Assembly (NCBI GenBank): GCA_945859605.1
Contig: OX243825.1
Coordinates: 15,561,784-15,625,783, forward strand
Length of the DNA: 64,000 nt
Source: Lumbricus rubellus
Taxonomy: Eukaryota > Annelida > Clitellata > Crassiclitellata > Lumbricidae
Direction of reading: 5' to 3'
Under the pieces are notes generated by a model. It worked only from the letters and a program-made list of their open reading frames with translations. It was not told the DNA's origin and made no database searches. Positions 10,671 to 23,800 of the stretch are shown one piece after another. Made by a program: the position numbers and the translations under genes. Position 1 is the first letter of the stretch, and each line of letters begins with the position of its first letter.

Positions 10671-11838
10671 TGTAACGATATCCTTGGTCCCACCCATACG
10701 TTCTTACTTTGATATATATATTGTTGATTAGTAATTACATGTGTTAAGTTAGGGAGAGGCCTTAGTTAATGATTAGCTTATAATTCGAGCGAGAATTATT
10801 ACATTGTTCTGTTTAATTAATCAACCAGTGCTATAACCAGTGCTTAGGGGCAAAATATATTAAATTAGTGGAAAGCATTGCGGAATATTACAACGATCGG
10901 CGATGGCGTTGGTTACATATGGAGAGCTGGGATCAGGGTCGTCTGCTGCGCATGCGCACGAGAGGGTGTTGGGGATCTGAGGGGAAACGAGGTGGAATGG
11001 CCGTCTAATGAGGATTGTTGGTGGTTGATTGGCGATGAGTATTCGCTAGATGTTGTTAGACGATTTCGTGACATTTGTTTGATCGGATATTAAAGCAACG
11101 GAGCCGGTAGTTTAGTGTCCTAAAGTATGGACAAGAAATCTGGAAGTTCGTAAAACGTGAGAGATTGTAATAGCGGATTACTAACAAGTAGTTGACGTTG
11201 AAATTCTACCTTCATTGGATTTCGTAGAACTCCGGCATTACTTCTCGCAACATTAAGAAGTGACAGTGAAACTATAAAAGTTATATCGAACGGTAATTGA
11301 ACGGTAAATACGAAAAGGAACAATTAGTCTTCAATTCGTAGACAGCTACATCGAAGAATAATTACCTACGAGCAGAAAAGCACGGTGAAGTGCATCGACG
11401 ATGAAACTGAAAAGAGTCATCTACAACCATTGGTAACGGCGCTTGGAGAAAAGACGAGAAGCATTGGCCGTGTCGATCTACAGCTTCAGCCAAGAACATA
11501 CAACGCGGGAGGGTAATTATAGTAGGAATAACCCTCAAAATTATTTTATTCAGCACTGGTTTAAGTAAATAAGTTGACTTGTATTTAAACTGACATTTCC
11601 ACGACCCTAGACATAGAATTCATTAACTATATATATGTTGATATATTAATATTCATGATTCAAATATTATTTTTTATATAAAACATTGTCTTGTTGATTG
11701 GCTGACATTTAGAGCATTGACCCACATTGCGACAAATTACCAGATAGTATGCAAATTGGTAACCTGATTTCAGATTCGAAATCTGGGAATAGTTTCCATT
11801 AATTAGCGAGCCATAGTGTGGTATCTATTCCCGTTACA
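10671..11838. mobile_element. Possible solo LTR
   Basis: The segment starts TGTAACG and ends CGTTACA, an inverted TG...CA-type terminus, and has a TATATATA run near 10713. No matching target duplication was found and no second LTR is present, so this is tentative. Confidence 0.25.
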
Positions 11839-11889
11839 AAACACAGAAGCGCTCCCAGTGCAATAACGGCTAAATAAGGCAGTTTTAAG

Positions 11890-12319
11890 CATAGATGTAA
11901 AAAACGATGGAAACGGAATTTTAAAAAACGGTAAAAAACGTCGGTTTTTTCGAAAAAATAAAAAAACTGCAAAAAACGATAAAAAAATGAAACGGAAAAT
12001 AATTTGACTTTGCTACATCTAAAACCGCATTTTAACCTTTAAAGCATTGATTAGGAACCTACTACACGCAGGCTATCTCTTAAATGATGATGTTAAACGA
12101 TGAAATAATGACTTTGGTTAAATGAATTCTTAAGAGTTGGCGGAAAACATAAGGAATATCAGAAAAAAATTAAAACTAAGGAAAATAATAACAGAAAGTA
12201 AATGAATAAATAAAGTTAAAGAAAAAATAAAAAACGATAAAAACGATGGAAAAAAACCGAAAAAAACGAAGTTTTTTGGGAGAGAATAAAAAAACGGGAA
12301 AAAGTTTTTTACAACTATG
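11890..12319. mobile_element. hAT-like MITE rich in AAAAAACG
   Basis: Ends CATAGATGTAAAAAAC and GTTTTTTACAACTATG are inverted. GTTTTAAG is duplicated at 11882-11889 and 12320-12327. The interior repeats AAAAAACG and ACGGTAAAAA phrases. Confidence 0.8.
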
Positions 12320-12327
12320 GTTTTAAG

Positions 12328-13205
12328 TGAGAAAGAAACATAGGCCTATAGTCAGTGCATAGCGTGACCTCTAGGCACAAAAAGGCGGAGGGCAACAGGG
12401 AGCTCATTCCAGGTTCAATCACTCAATCAAACAATCGATCGTCGTTTTTATTGATCCAAACTTCAGTATTAGGCTAACATAATTATAATATCCTAATGGC
12501 AATAATCAGTTGTTTCATAGATAAATGGTTTCGTTTAAAATAAAAGAATAACTCACAAGTAAACTGTATACTATAATAATTATTGTCTTGCTAAAAATTA
12601 AGACAGCGACTACTAAGTTTCTGGCAGAGATCGTAGCAGGATAGGTAATTAATTACTCAACTCCAATTTAAAAAATTGATACAGTCCATTTTCCAGCAGA
12701 ATAACATGAGAAATAGCCTAATGAATTCAAAACTAACAACAATGTAGGCCTAGAGGAATCACCGACTGTTTCAATAGTAATTACGATTAATTATAGATGA
12801 TGATCATCAAATAGTCCAGACTGACTTCATAATTATGCAAATCATAATACTTAGTCTAACTATAGTATAGAGCAATAATAGCGTAACAATAATAGTAACA
12901 GACCCCAATAAGAACTACGACGCCAAAACATTAAACAGCAAGTGATCAAGGGATATGACGTAATTCATAGCGAAGTTTTTCCACATGTTGGCCAAAGGCT
13001 GAGTGACCTTATGAAGCTACTCAATTGGTATCGAACCTCCATCCCTCCTGTCTTCGTGTCATTGTGTTACCATTCAATCATCTCCCCACCCCAAACATGT
13101 AGCCTAATAAAAACAGTGGATGTAGAACTGGTGCACAAACATTGTTAGCCATTTCAATACAAGTTGTTGACAAACAATGTATTTGTTATTCTAACTAATA
13201 TCGCA
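12328..13205. other. Unannotated AT-rich stretch
   Basis: Nothing recognisable apart from a TAGGCCTA octamer near 12747. A 68-codon open frame at 12942 has no family signature. Confidence 0.4.
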
Positions 13206-13209
13206 CCGG

Positions 13210-13445
13210 TGTTTAATGAGTGGCGAGGATAGGAGCGCCAACCAGGTAGTGAAATGGGTTCCCGGGTGAAACGCGAGAAGGAAGGCAAAGAAAGAATTGG
13301 AAGGAGACCATACGAGAGGATCTAGGCCTATATTGTGTCTGGAGATGACGTGGGATGACGCTGTCGAGGTGGCTTGGACAGAGGAGAATGAAGCTGCGTT
13401 GTCCGATGTTCAGTCCTGCACGGGAAGGACTAAGGTCTAAGGTTT
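13210..13445 (+). pseudogene. Possible LINE 3'-end relic
   Basis: In broken frames the stretch reads like the C-terminal region of LINE ORF2 proteins (GRRPYERI followed by a Trp-rich segment). A TAGGCCTA octamer interrupts it at about 13324. It is too short and decayed for a family call. Confidence 0.3.
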
Positions 13446-13970
13446 AGGACTAATGAACAAGGCATTAAACGCTGGCACTACAAAACCAAGCCGCAATCAT
13501 GTCACTATCGAGACCGCAAGATAGCCTTCGGTGGCAGCCTATAAACGCGATAAGTAGGCCTAATTTGAACAAGGTAAGCGATAATTACAGTTCAGTGCAT
13601 ATCGAATCAACAAGAAAAAACAATTTTAGTTGGTTATGCTTATATGTGTGGAATACTTCTATAGGTTGATGCTGGCTACATGATTTTCAGGAAGATATAC
13701 TTAATATATATATAATTATATAGGCCTAGTAGTATATTCCTATATATTCAGGAAATAAAGAACACTTTAAAGATAATCTTTCTGGCATCTGTGTAGACTC
13801 TCAGTTTCACGATCGACAGGCTTCAGGTTTTGGTCCCTGTTAAAAAGAAACAAAAGCCATGCGCTTATATAGTAGCCTATTAGATGACAAAACTATAGGC
13901 CTAAGTGTGATAATAATTATAGCCTAATCAAATTGCCAAGCAAGACATTTAAACAGCGTATAGAAATCAG

Positions 13971-14258
13971 TGCGACCTGGTGGCGGACCGGTAACGCGTC
14001 CGCTCACAGAGCGGGAGGTTGCGGGTTCGACTCCGGGTAACGACCTTGGGCAAGTTGTTTACGCACATGTGCCTCTGTCACCAAGCAGTATAATTTGGTA
14101 CCGGCGAAAGCTGGGAAGTAAACAGCAAGTCTTGCGATACGCTGGCCTCGTGTCCAGGACCTTGGAATTCGTCCATTGCTGGCTCAGGGCTATGGAAAAG
14201 GAGATGAGCGCCTCCCTATGTTCCTCATGGAACGGGATAGGACTTTACTTTACTTTAC
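13971..14258 (+). mobile_element. tRNA-derived SINE, family 1, copy 1
   Basis: The head has A-box-like GGTGGCGGACCGGTAACGCG and B box GGTTCGACTCC, followed by a body with TTGGGCAAGTTGTTTACGCA and a TTTAC-repeat tail. The 11-bp duplication ATAGAAATCAG flanks it at 13960-13970 and 14259-14269. A second copy lies at 16968. Confidence 0.88.
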
Positions 14259-14572
14259 ATAGAAATCAGAATTGTTAAAAATTCCATAGTAATCCGCTAA
14301 AACTTCTTTCTGAACATCACTGCAAGTAAGCAATTGAGAGAGGGGCAGAGATATTGAGGAGAATGGACAGATACAGGAAGAGAGACTTTGCCTACCACAC
14401 CTTATGAAAAAAGACTTGCATTACAAATTGGATGACGGAGTCCATCTTTCTTCTCAGCATATCGGACAACTGCTTATTAAAACTTCTTTCGTTTAGGATT
14501 GGCTCCTATCGCAGATTCTTAACATGTCTGTCACATGTCAGTCGCCTCTGCTAACTGCCCGTCACATGTCTG

Positions 14573-15340
14573 TCACACGTCTGTCACGTGTACACCCGGC
14601 TTGTATCGAATTGTAACGCCCGCCCCTGCGTACACTCCCGGAGTCGCCACTTCCGGTCCAACGTGTGAGGGGACCGCGTACTGTTGTGAGTCGTAGTCCA
14701 AAGAGATAGAGGGAGGAAGGAAGGCGGTAGCTCCCGGGTTCGAACTCCGTCCGGTCTGAGGCGGCCAAGCCCCTCGGGCTCCTACCGCTTTATATGAAAT
14801 CGGAGCTTTACTCAGCAGTCGCTCGCTCCTCCGTAATATACCAGGGTTGGGCGGTAAGGCAAAGTCTTTGGGGCTAGCACCCGAACTCTCTCCCAGGCCG
14901 ATGGTCGAGTGGTAAGGAGCGTCTACAGTAATTGCAGTGGTGAAGGTACCAGGGTTCGAACTCACAACAGATTTGTGCGTGGGTATGGGCGATTCTAACC
15001 GTTCAATGCGAGCGACGACTTCCGTCAGAGCTTCTCTTACATTATAATGTACTGCAGAGATTTCCTCTCTGACATTATTCTGTACCGAGGCAATCGCCTC
15101 TTCCACGTTAGTTTGTACGAAGGAAATAGCTTCCTGTGTGTCGTGTATAGACGCCTGTATAGAAGTCATGGCTTCTTGTGAATTTCTAGCATTAGACGAA
15201 ATCGCCTCTTCAACATTAGTCTGTATAGACTTAGCGTTTGTTTGCATTGCCTCTAGCAATATTCCCATCTCAAATGCAGACGGTGGTCTGGAAGGTTGCG
15301 AGGGAGTTGACGTCCTGCTCTGCTCCATGGCGCTATACAA
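14573..15340 (-). CDS. Uncharacterised ORF with helical repeats, possibly gag-like
   Basis: A 255-codon open frame. Residues ~25-125 contain iterated phrases (QTNVEEAI, SVQNNVREEI, HYNVREALTEV) spaced like a coiled coil, unusual for random DNA. The second half includes RRSERLLSKAPISY, a pattern seen in LTR-retroelement polyproteins. Parts of it (SSNPG) coincide with tRNA-B-box-like DNA at about 14735 and 14950, so that half may be SINE-derived. No zinc knuckle, protease or RT follows, and no LTR pair was found. It could be a decayed retroelement gag, a single exon, or chance. Confidence 0.35.
   Translation of the reverse strand: MYSAMEQSRTSTPSQPSRPPSAFEMGILLEAMQTNAKSIQTNVEEAISSNARNSQEAMTSIQASIHDTQEAISFVQTNVEEAIASVQNNVREEISAVHYNVREALTEVVARIERLESPIPTHKSVVSSNPGTFTTAITVDAPYHSTIGLGESSGASPKDFALPPNPGILRRSERLLSKAPISYKAVGARGAWPPQTGRSSNPGATAFLPPSISLDYDSQQYAVPSHVGPEVATPGVYAGAGVTIRYKPGVHVTDV
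14890..14970 (+). mobile_element. tRNA-like sequence (SINE fragment)
   Basis: GATGGTCGAGTGGTAAGG resembles an A box and GGGTTCGAACTC is a perfect B box, 50 bp apart. No complete cloverleaf or terminator is visible and it overlaps the ORF above in antisense, so it is treated as a SINE head rather than a tRNA gene. Confidence 0.4.
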
Positions 15341-16967
15341 ATTTCAATTATTCAACTTCCTAATGTTATCAAGAATCAAAATCAATATGTTCAATTATTA
15401 TCTTATTATTCCACAAAGGCAAGCAATAATTATTAAGTCTTCCAATGCAAATCAGACATTCAACACAAAGTAGATAAAATTATAATTATGCAAGTCAAGG
15501 CAATGACATATAATTATGCAACTCAATGCAAAATGCCCTTAGATCGGAGTTTGTCCAAATTATCCCCAATTTAGTTCTCAAGTGCCATCGTCAAAATTTA
15601 AAGTAGCCCAATATTTCTACAAAATATATCGCCTTAGCTTCCCCACTAAACAGTACCTGATTTCCGGGAACCAGAGACAAGGCAGGCGGCGTGCGTATGG
15701 AGACGACGTGGAGGACGAGGAATCCAGAATAAACGCCGAGGAAATGGGATCCACTATGGATATAGGTATCCAGAAGATGCGATGACGGACTCACGCCACA
15801 CTCGCAGAAAATGACCACGACGAGTATGCTTCCGATGAAACAGAGAAGAACTCGCTCCGTGCGAGACGAAATGCGAAGGCCTGGGCGTTAGGCCTATATC
15901 CACAATGAGGGTGCGAAGACAGAACACACAGCGCCGACGATTCGATTCCTGCTCCAAACAGCGATACAAACGGCTCCGGCCGAAGAAGAGAATCGACACA
16001 GAAATCAGTAGCAAGAGAACTGAACGACGCTTCGAATTAATAGAAACGACTCCAGTCGCGGAAGATGGCCAACAGAAATCCACAGCACAACGACGTCGAA
16101 ACTAATACACGCGGCAATAAATCCTGCCTTCACTTCAATAAAATCAGGCTTCGAATCCACCACTTCACTATCGAGAGTCACACGTCCAACCTGCACGAAG
16201 GTTCCAACACGACTGATCGCCCGTTGCGCGATCTTCTTCTATATCGGCCTCGACTGACGTAGGACGCGAGCTACTGCGCATGCGCTGCACACGCGGTGAT
16301 CACGCAGGGGCAACGTGACCCGGCGTGATGGAAAATACCCACCAGGAGCCCATGCTGCATGCACAGACTACACGCAGCCGGCCAGCAGGGTGGATTGCTC
16401 TGTCCGTCTGCCTATCCGTTTATCTGTACTGCTCTGGCACTGCGTCTGTCATATCGGCCGACTCCTCTTCCTCCTTTTCGGCCGACCCTCCATTTCAGCA
16501 AGTGTATGAGAGAACCGATCAATACTGTGGTAACTATGGCGACCGCTTACGTCACCGCTGTCGGCAACTCGTATCACACACGAGCTCAACATTAAAATCT
16601 AGGTCACCAATATTATGTAGGTCACCGAATGCCGCTCAACAATAATAATATTATAATATATATATAATTATTGGACCCCGAAAATACCATAACGGATCCA
16701 AAAATATATATATGGCACCCAGAAATCAAATCCGTAGCGTCTGGTTATACCAGTCGCGACACTATGTGACTTTGTCGACTCTAAGGTTTTGTTGATTGAG
16801 TGGGCTATATATAAAATAAGAGGTAGTTCAGGCTGTGGATCAGCACTATTAAACTTGCGGACTGATTAGGGAATTGTTTAGCATCGTTCGAACTGTAGAT
16901 TTTATACATCACTTAAATACATAACTTAAATTTCTTAAATATAAGAAACTGTTTAGCAAACTGTTTA
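15341..16967. other. Unannotated stretch, locally GC-rich
   Basis: No exon, SINE or known repeat recognised. Short open frames on both strands (15582-16645) show no family signature. It may be the non-coding part of the same element as the 14573-15340 ORF. Confidence 0.35.
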
Positions 16968-17245
16968 GCGACCTGGTGGCGGACCGGTAACGCGTCCGCT
17001 CACGGAGCGGGAGGTTGCGGGTTCGACTCCCGGTAACGACCTTGGGCAAGTTGTTTACGCACACGTGCCTCTGTCACCAAGCAGTATAATATGGTACCGG
17101 CGTAAGCTGGGAAGTAAACAGCAAGTCCTGCGATACACTGGCCCCGTGTCCAGGACCTTGGGATTCGTCCATTGCTGGCTCAGGGCCATGGAAAAGGAGA
17201 TGAGCGCCTCCCTATGTTCCTCATGGGACGGGATAGGACCTTTAC
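16968..17245 (+). mobile_element. tRNA-derived SINE, family 1, copy 2
   Basis: Nearly identical to 13971-14258 through the tRNA-like head, GGGCAAGTTGTTTACGCA and CTATGTTCCTCATGG body. TTAGCAAACT flanks it at about 16953-16962 and 17246-17255. Confidence 0.85.
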
Positions 17246-17416
17246 TTAGCAAACTAGACAGCATCATATACATTACAAAGTGAAATGGTCAGACATACAA
17301 TAATTATAAAGGTAGCCGACTGATCATGATGGTCGCGAGAGTTCAAGGAACTGAAAGCACAAGGTGACAAGGTGAGCCGGCTGAATAAATTCAAAGGATC
17401 GATGTCCTAACCATCT

Positions 17417-17600
17417 AACCTCGGTGGCCGATTGGTTAGAGCGGTCGGCATGTAAGGCGGAGAGTACGAGTTCGAACCTTGTTCGATGTGTTACTTTTAG
17501 TGACCTTGAGAAAGTACTTTACACGCAATTTCTTTCCAATAAAATTGCATTTGCACCGTCGAGGCGTGGGGCCGTGGGCACTTCAGAGCATTGTAAAAAG
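17417..17600 (+). mobile_element. tRNA-derived SINE, second family
   Basis: The head GGTGGCCGATTGGTTAGAGC has an A box and GAGTTCGAACC a B box about 45 bp on, followed by TGACCTTGAGAAAGTACTTT, analogous to the GGGCAAG body of the other SINEs. The 3' limit is approximate. Confidence 0.65.
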
Positions 17601-17754
17601 GGCAATTGATGCAAAAATTTATATGCAGTAGGCTACACGTTGCATTGTATTTCAATATGGCAATCGTCTCATCAAAATCATTACATTACAATTTGAAATA
17701 ACTTTTAACAATTTAACTTTCTATTACTGACCGTGTAGGTATCGCATATCAATT

Positions 17755-17805
17755 TCAACAGGTTAGCCTATCCGTGGCTCTATCTTGTATTTCTTGTGTG
17801 TGCAC
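17755..17805 (-). CDS. GILT: GILT-B exon 6, truncated by a frameshift
   Basis: Acceptor TTTTTGTAG, then [16 protein letters not shown] and TGA at 17755-17757. The frame 1 nt away from the cysteine onward reads [15 protein letters not shown] and stops at 17705-17707, which fits the usual GILT ending. The shift falls on TAGGCTA (minus strand) at about 17762-17768. Confidence 0.8.
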   Translation of the reverse strand: MHTQEIQDRATDRLTC

Positions 17806-20800
17806 CTACAAAAATAATTAAAATATTCATCACAAAAATTATTTCTTGTAGCAAGAAGAACAGCTACTTGCAATGAAAACATTGGACAGGGAGGATTGGA
17901 TGAAGTTTGTTGCATGATGTGCATAAGTAATTGAAATGCCAACTCACTTGAAAAGGTAGAAAAAAGGTTCAAGGGTAATATTCATTATTATCATTCCTCA
18001 AGAATAGGCTAGAACTAACTGCGAAATGGAATGTCAGCAAAGCGAGTCATTTAAACAATATATAATTCGTGGTTCATTTAAACACGTGATAAATCGAACA
18101 AGAAGAGAATCAGGGCTGTTTTAAAAGAATTTTTAGAACCGCACAACACTTTCTTTCCTTTCTCATCCTCCATGGTAAATTACTTCAAATCGGAGGACAA
18201 TGATCTTTTTGCTAGTTTTAACTGTACAGAAGTGCTTCTGCAAGTGCACAAATCCATTTAGAACTGCACAATTTGTGTACAACTGCACGTTAAAAAAGCC
18301 CTGAAGAGAATAATCTGTGCATACCCCATTCAACGTAACCCAAGGAACACCATCATGTGGTGGGTCGAGGTTTCCCGTCTTCACAGCCATCTCGTGTTCA
18401 AGTTTGTTACCAAGCGAACTACTTGTGCAACTCTTCACCGATTCATAGTCGATTCCATACTTTTTGGCGCACTAAAATAAGAAAAAAATGCATATTGTGA
18501 TAACCACACAACAAGTCCACAACAATAAAAACTTAACTACAAATGTATAGCCTATAAGTGCACAACTACGCAAGCAAGCATAATAATAGACCCATATGAA
18601 CATTGCCAAACTATATAGACCTTCATTATAGACCATTTTCTTATTTTCGCTGAATTAGTCCTGACTGAGTGTAAATAGAGCACAGTTCGCCTTTTAGCTT
18701 CACATTGCAAATGCTAGGGCCTACTGAATACTGATTAACAGCAAATGCAAATTTAATTAGTTAAGTTTGAGTCACTCAGTTTGTAACCTTGTCAGTGCAT
18801 ATAAATCTGCAGATTATTATTATCATTATATTGGCATTGGCCCACACAATATATGCATAATATATACTATATATAGGCCTAATATATATAGGCCTAATAT
18901 AACATATAGGGACCCATAGATAAGCAATAAATAGACATAGCCTACACATCATGTTTAATTGCATAATTTTTTATAATTAATATAGCCTACACGTATGCAT
19001 GTGTTCACAAATGGAGATTTATTTTGTACTAGCTGTACCCGGCCACGCGTTGCTGTGGCAGAAAAGACTCTCCCCTCCTCCCCTCCTCCCCTCCCCTCCT
19101 CCTCCTCCCCTTCCCCTCCCCTCCCCTCCCCCTCTCCTCCCTCCTCCCGTCCCCCTCCCCTCCCCTCCCCTCCCCTCCCCTCCCCTCCCCTCCCCTCCCC
19201 TCCCCTCCCCTCCCCTCCCCTCCCCTCCCCTCCCCTCCCCTCCCCTCCCCTCCCCTCCCCTCCCCTCCCCTCCCCTCCCCTCCCCTCCCCTCCCCTCCCC
19301 TCCCCTACCCCTCCCCTCCCCTCCCCTCTCCTCCCTCTCTCCTCCCCTCCCCCTCCCCCGCCGCCTCCCTCCCCTCCCCCTACGTCCCACTCCCTCCGCT
19401 CCTTTCCTCCCTGAACCAAGAAGGCCGCAACATAATTATGCGAATCGCTTATGACGTCACGGGACGCAACCTCAAATCATGTTTCGTCTGCATGGTCGCA
19501 GTCACTGTGAAGGCGTTTGTGAATCTGGCAACGTGCGGTTTTGAATTTGCAAATGGCGGTCGAGCGGAATGCAAAGTTCACTTTTTGTGGAAAATATTGC
19601 GTTTATTCGGAGAAAAAAAAGTTGTAAACCATAGGTGCAATCACGTCCTAAAAGTTGAGAGGGACCATAATGAATCACGTCCTAAAAGTTGGGGGGACCA
19701 TAATAATAAAGCTAGGGGACCACTCAAAAGTTGGGGGGACGCGTCCCGTGGGTCCCATAGGGTGGTTGCGCCTATGTTGTAAACTCTCTGATAGGAATGG
19801 AAGGTTTTGTGAAATTTTCAAAACAATCTGTGCGGTACGTTTCGAGAACACTTTACACAAACTATTGGAAAGTTTCATTTTTATATATATAGATTTATAT
19901 ACGCATGCAGACACAGTTTGCATGGTGTAGACCTAGGCCTATTACATATTTTTTAAATCTGTCAGCAACTAATAAATAGTGAAGCAATCAAATTACCTCC
20001 TGCTATAGGCCCTACCTCCCCCCCCAAAGACCGACCTGCACCTCACCGCGGTGGGGGGGGTGTAACAGCCAAGTAGGGGATAGCCTGGTGAGGCTATGCC
20101 ATCAGGGGAGAAGGTCAACGACCGAAGAACCTCCTAGGGCGTTACGCGAGGTGGACAGGCTCACCAGGAACCCCGAAAAGTGCTGGCTAACGCAGGCGGC
20201 AGGTGTTGGAAGGACACCTTTGGGCGAAAGAGGCCAAAAAAGGCCCACCGGCCTCCTTACCCTACCGAGAGAGAACTGGTCACCACTCGGCAAAGAGACC
20301 AAGAAACCTTATGAAAATGAAACCAAACAGAAAAGTGGGCAACGACGTTAACGGGGCCTCCGTTCAAATGAAAGGAGGATCCGCGTCCGGCAGGGGTGGA
20401 GAACACAGGGCCACCCAGGTCGTAAACCTGAGAAAACCCTGTACTAGGCGCGAGGAGTGCCTGTTCAATGGAAAAGAAGAGGTGTGCATTGGAACCTGGA
20501 ATGTCAGGACCTTGTATGCGGCGGGGCAACTAGATGTACTCTTACACCAACTGAAGAGAATCAAATGGAGTGTAATAGGACTGGCGGAGGTGAGATGGCC
20601 AGGAGCAGGAGAAATCAACAAGGAAGGATACAAAATAATATATTCGGGAAGGGAAGATGGAGGACATCAGCAAGGAGTGGCGATGGTTCTAGGAGCGGAA
20701 GCAACAAAGGCCCTCATCGGCTATAGAACGATTGGACCAAGAATGATGAAGGCAAGATTCCGAACAGCATATGGTAAGACCATAATAGTGCAGGCGTACG

Positions 20801-23800
20801 CACCAACAAGCAATGCGACTGATCAGGAGATGGACGAATTTTACGAGACGCTACAACGGACTATGCAGGGAATACCGAGTCAAGATGTAACTATAGTAAT
20901 GGGAGACTTCAACGCCAAGGTGGGGAAAGACTGGAAGACTTGGAGAGGAGCACTGGGGAAGCACGGATATGGAGAAGAAAATGAAAGAGGAGAGAGATTG
21001 CTGAACTTTTGTCTAAACAACGATCTGCGGATAATGAACACAGTGTTCTACCAGAAGAAAGGTGGTAGGAAATGGACTTGGGAGTCACCAGACTGTAGAA
21101 CAAAGAATATGATTGATTTCATCATGGTAAGCAATAGGTGGAAAAGTGCAGTAACAAAATGCCGGACATTTGCAGGACCAGACATTGCATCCGACCATAG
21201 ACTAGTGCTAGCAGGGATCAGGATAAAACTGAGAAGGATAGACAGAAGAGGAACAAACAGAAGATTTGACATGAAAGGACTGGAAGACGATATAACCAGG
21301 AACCAATTCAATACACAGCTGGAGAACAGATGGAGACAGAGTAAAGAAAAGAACATGAGCACGGTGGAAGAAACTTGGAGAGAAATAAAGACCATATATA
21401 CTGAAACGGCACAGCAAGTACTAGGACATGAAGAAAGGAAGAGGAAAAAGCCATGGATAACCAGAGCAGTACTAGAACTGAGTGACAAAAGAAGAGACAT
21501 GAGGAAGACAAAAGCACACAGTGAGGCAAACATGGAAAGATATAAAGAAATTACAAAAGAAATTAGAAAAAAAGCGAAAAGATGTAAAGAGGAATGGATA
21601 GTGGAAAAATGTCAAGAACTAGAGAGTACACCAGGAGCATTAAACACAGGGAAGCTCTTTCAAGTGGCTAGAGAAATATGCGGAACAGTCAATGTAAAAC
21701 TAGCCACAGTGAAGAACAAGGAAGGAGAATTACTGGAAGACAAAGCGGAAATCAAACAACGATGGAAGCAACACTATGAAGAACTATACAACAGTGGGAA
21801 CCCAGTAGACAGAACGGTGCTTGAGGAGCTGCCAGAAAGCAACAGCCAAGAACAAATGCCAGACATACTAGAGAAGGAAGTAGAAACAGCGGTTAAGAAC
21901 CTAAAAAGGAAAAAAACACCAGGAGAGGATAACATTACAGCAGAAATGATCCAAGCAGGAGGAAGTTGTTCGGTAGAGATGCTGCATACACTGTGCAATA
22001 AAATCTACTATGACAAAGAATGCCCCAAGGACTGGTGCAAAGCCGTAATAGTACCAATATATAAAAAAGGAGACAAAACAGAATGCAGCAACTACAGAGC
22101 AATCAGTCTACTGAGCATACCAGGGAAGGTCTACACTGGAATATTACAAAGAAGATTGAAGAAGTATGCAGAAGAAGCGATGAGCGAAGAACAAGCGGGA
22201 TTCAGAAAAGAACGGGGAACGATGGACCAGATATTTGTGATTAGACAGCTATCAGAAAAGTATATCGAAATGAACATGTGCAGGACGCTGTATAATAACT
22301 TCATTGACTACAAACAGGCGTTCGACAGTGTGTGGCAAGAAGGGCTATGGACAGTACTGCGACACTGTGGAGTACCAGAGGAATTGGTATTGTTGATAGA
22401 AGACATATACAGCAAATCGGAAAGCGCAGTGAGAGTGGATGGAGAACTAACTGAATGGTTTATGATAAAGGTAGGAGTAAGACAAGGATGCGGAATGTCA
22501 TCAGACCTGTTCAATATGATGCTGGAAATAGTGATGAGGCTTGCCAAGAATGAAGAAGAACATGGGATAAACCTAAATGGACGGCCATTAAATAACCTTC
22601 GGTTTGCAGATGATATAGATCTGATAGCTGACACACAAGGGAAACTACAGGATACAACGAGCAAGGTAGATAAAAGCAGCAGGAGAATGGGCCTCAAAAT
22701 CAATGTTGAAAAAACAAAAACAATGGTGATCGGAAAACGGCATGAGGATTTACAGATAAGAACAGAAAACGGAATATTGGAGCAAGTTACCAGATTCTTA
22801 TATCTTGGAGGGCTGATAACAGAAGATGGAAGATGCGAAGAAGACATCAAACGAAGAATCGGACTGGCATGTGCGGCATTCGGGAAATTGGGAAAAATGT
22901 GGAAAGCTAGAAACATATCCATCAAAACTAAGATGAAGCTCTATCATACCTTAGTAGAGCCAGTATTGCTATACGGATCTGAATGCTGGACTTTAAGAAA
23001 AGAGGACGAACGAAGACTGTTGGTGGCAGAAATGAGCTGGTTGAGGAGAATCATAGGCAGAAGCAGAAGAGAGAAGATCAGAAATGAAAAAACAAGAGAA
23101 GAACTAGGAGTCGATGAAACGATAATAGAAAAAATCAGGAAGAGAAGACTCAGATGGTTCGGTCATGTGAGAAGAATGGAGGAACAAAGACTGCCAAACG
23201 CTGCACTACATGGACATGTAGAAGGAGAAAGAAGTAGAGGTAGACAGCGGAAGACTTGGATAGATAACATCAAAGAAGACCTGAAAGAGAAGGGCACCAG
23301 CTTAGCCGAGATCGGAGAAATAATCAGAAGCAGAGAAGTTTGGAGGAAATTCATAAAGGCCTCATCGTCATATCGATGACGGAGGAGAAGACAGAAGAAG
23401 ATAGGCCCTACCTAAGCTGTTGCTGTAGTGTAGGCCTACTCTATGCAGAAATAAGTTATGGTTTCGCAAGAACTAAAATACTGTCTGAATGCATTTAATT
23501 TTACAATAGACATACAGTGTATCTTTACGGTATGCTAAAAGTTTTGATTCAATGTAAGTAACAATAGATGAGGCTACTAAATACAATTTGAATGAACAGA
23601 AACATTTTCATACCACTGGCGCAGTGTCGTTATGCCTAAGTTCGGGATCGGACATTTCCACGCAGGCGATAAATGGAAACGCTTTGCTCATGTTGCCAGC
23701 TACATGAATGGCACAGGTCTACAATGAGAACAGACAAATTACAATAGGCTAAGTTAATTCACACCATTTAAATGCTTCTGTTATACCTGTCTATAAAGAT

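Noticed and set aside
13985..14050. tRNA genes at 13985, 16985, 17420 and 14895
   Set aside because: A and B boxes are present, but the sequences continue into SINE bodies with target duplications or lack a cloverleaf.
18955..19454. Pro-rich and Gly/Glu-rich open frames
   Set aside because: All lie in a (CCCCT)n array and are open on both strands.
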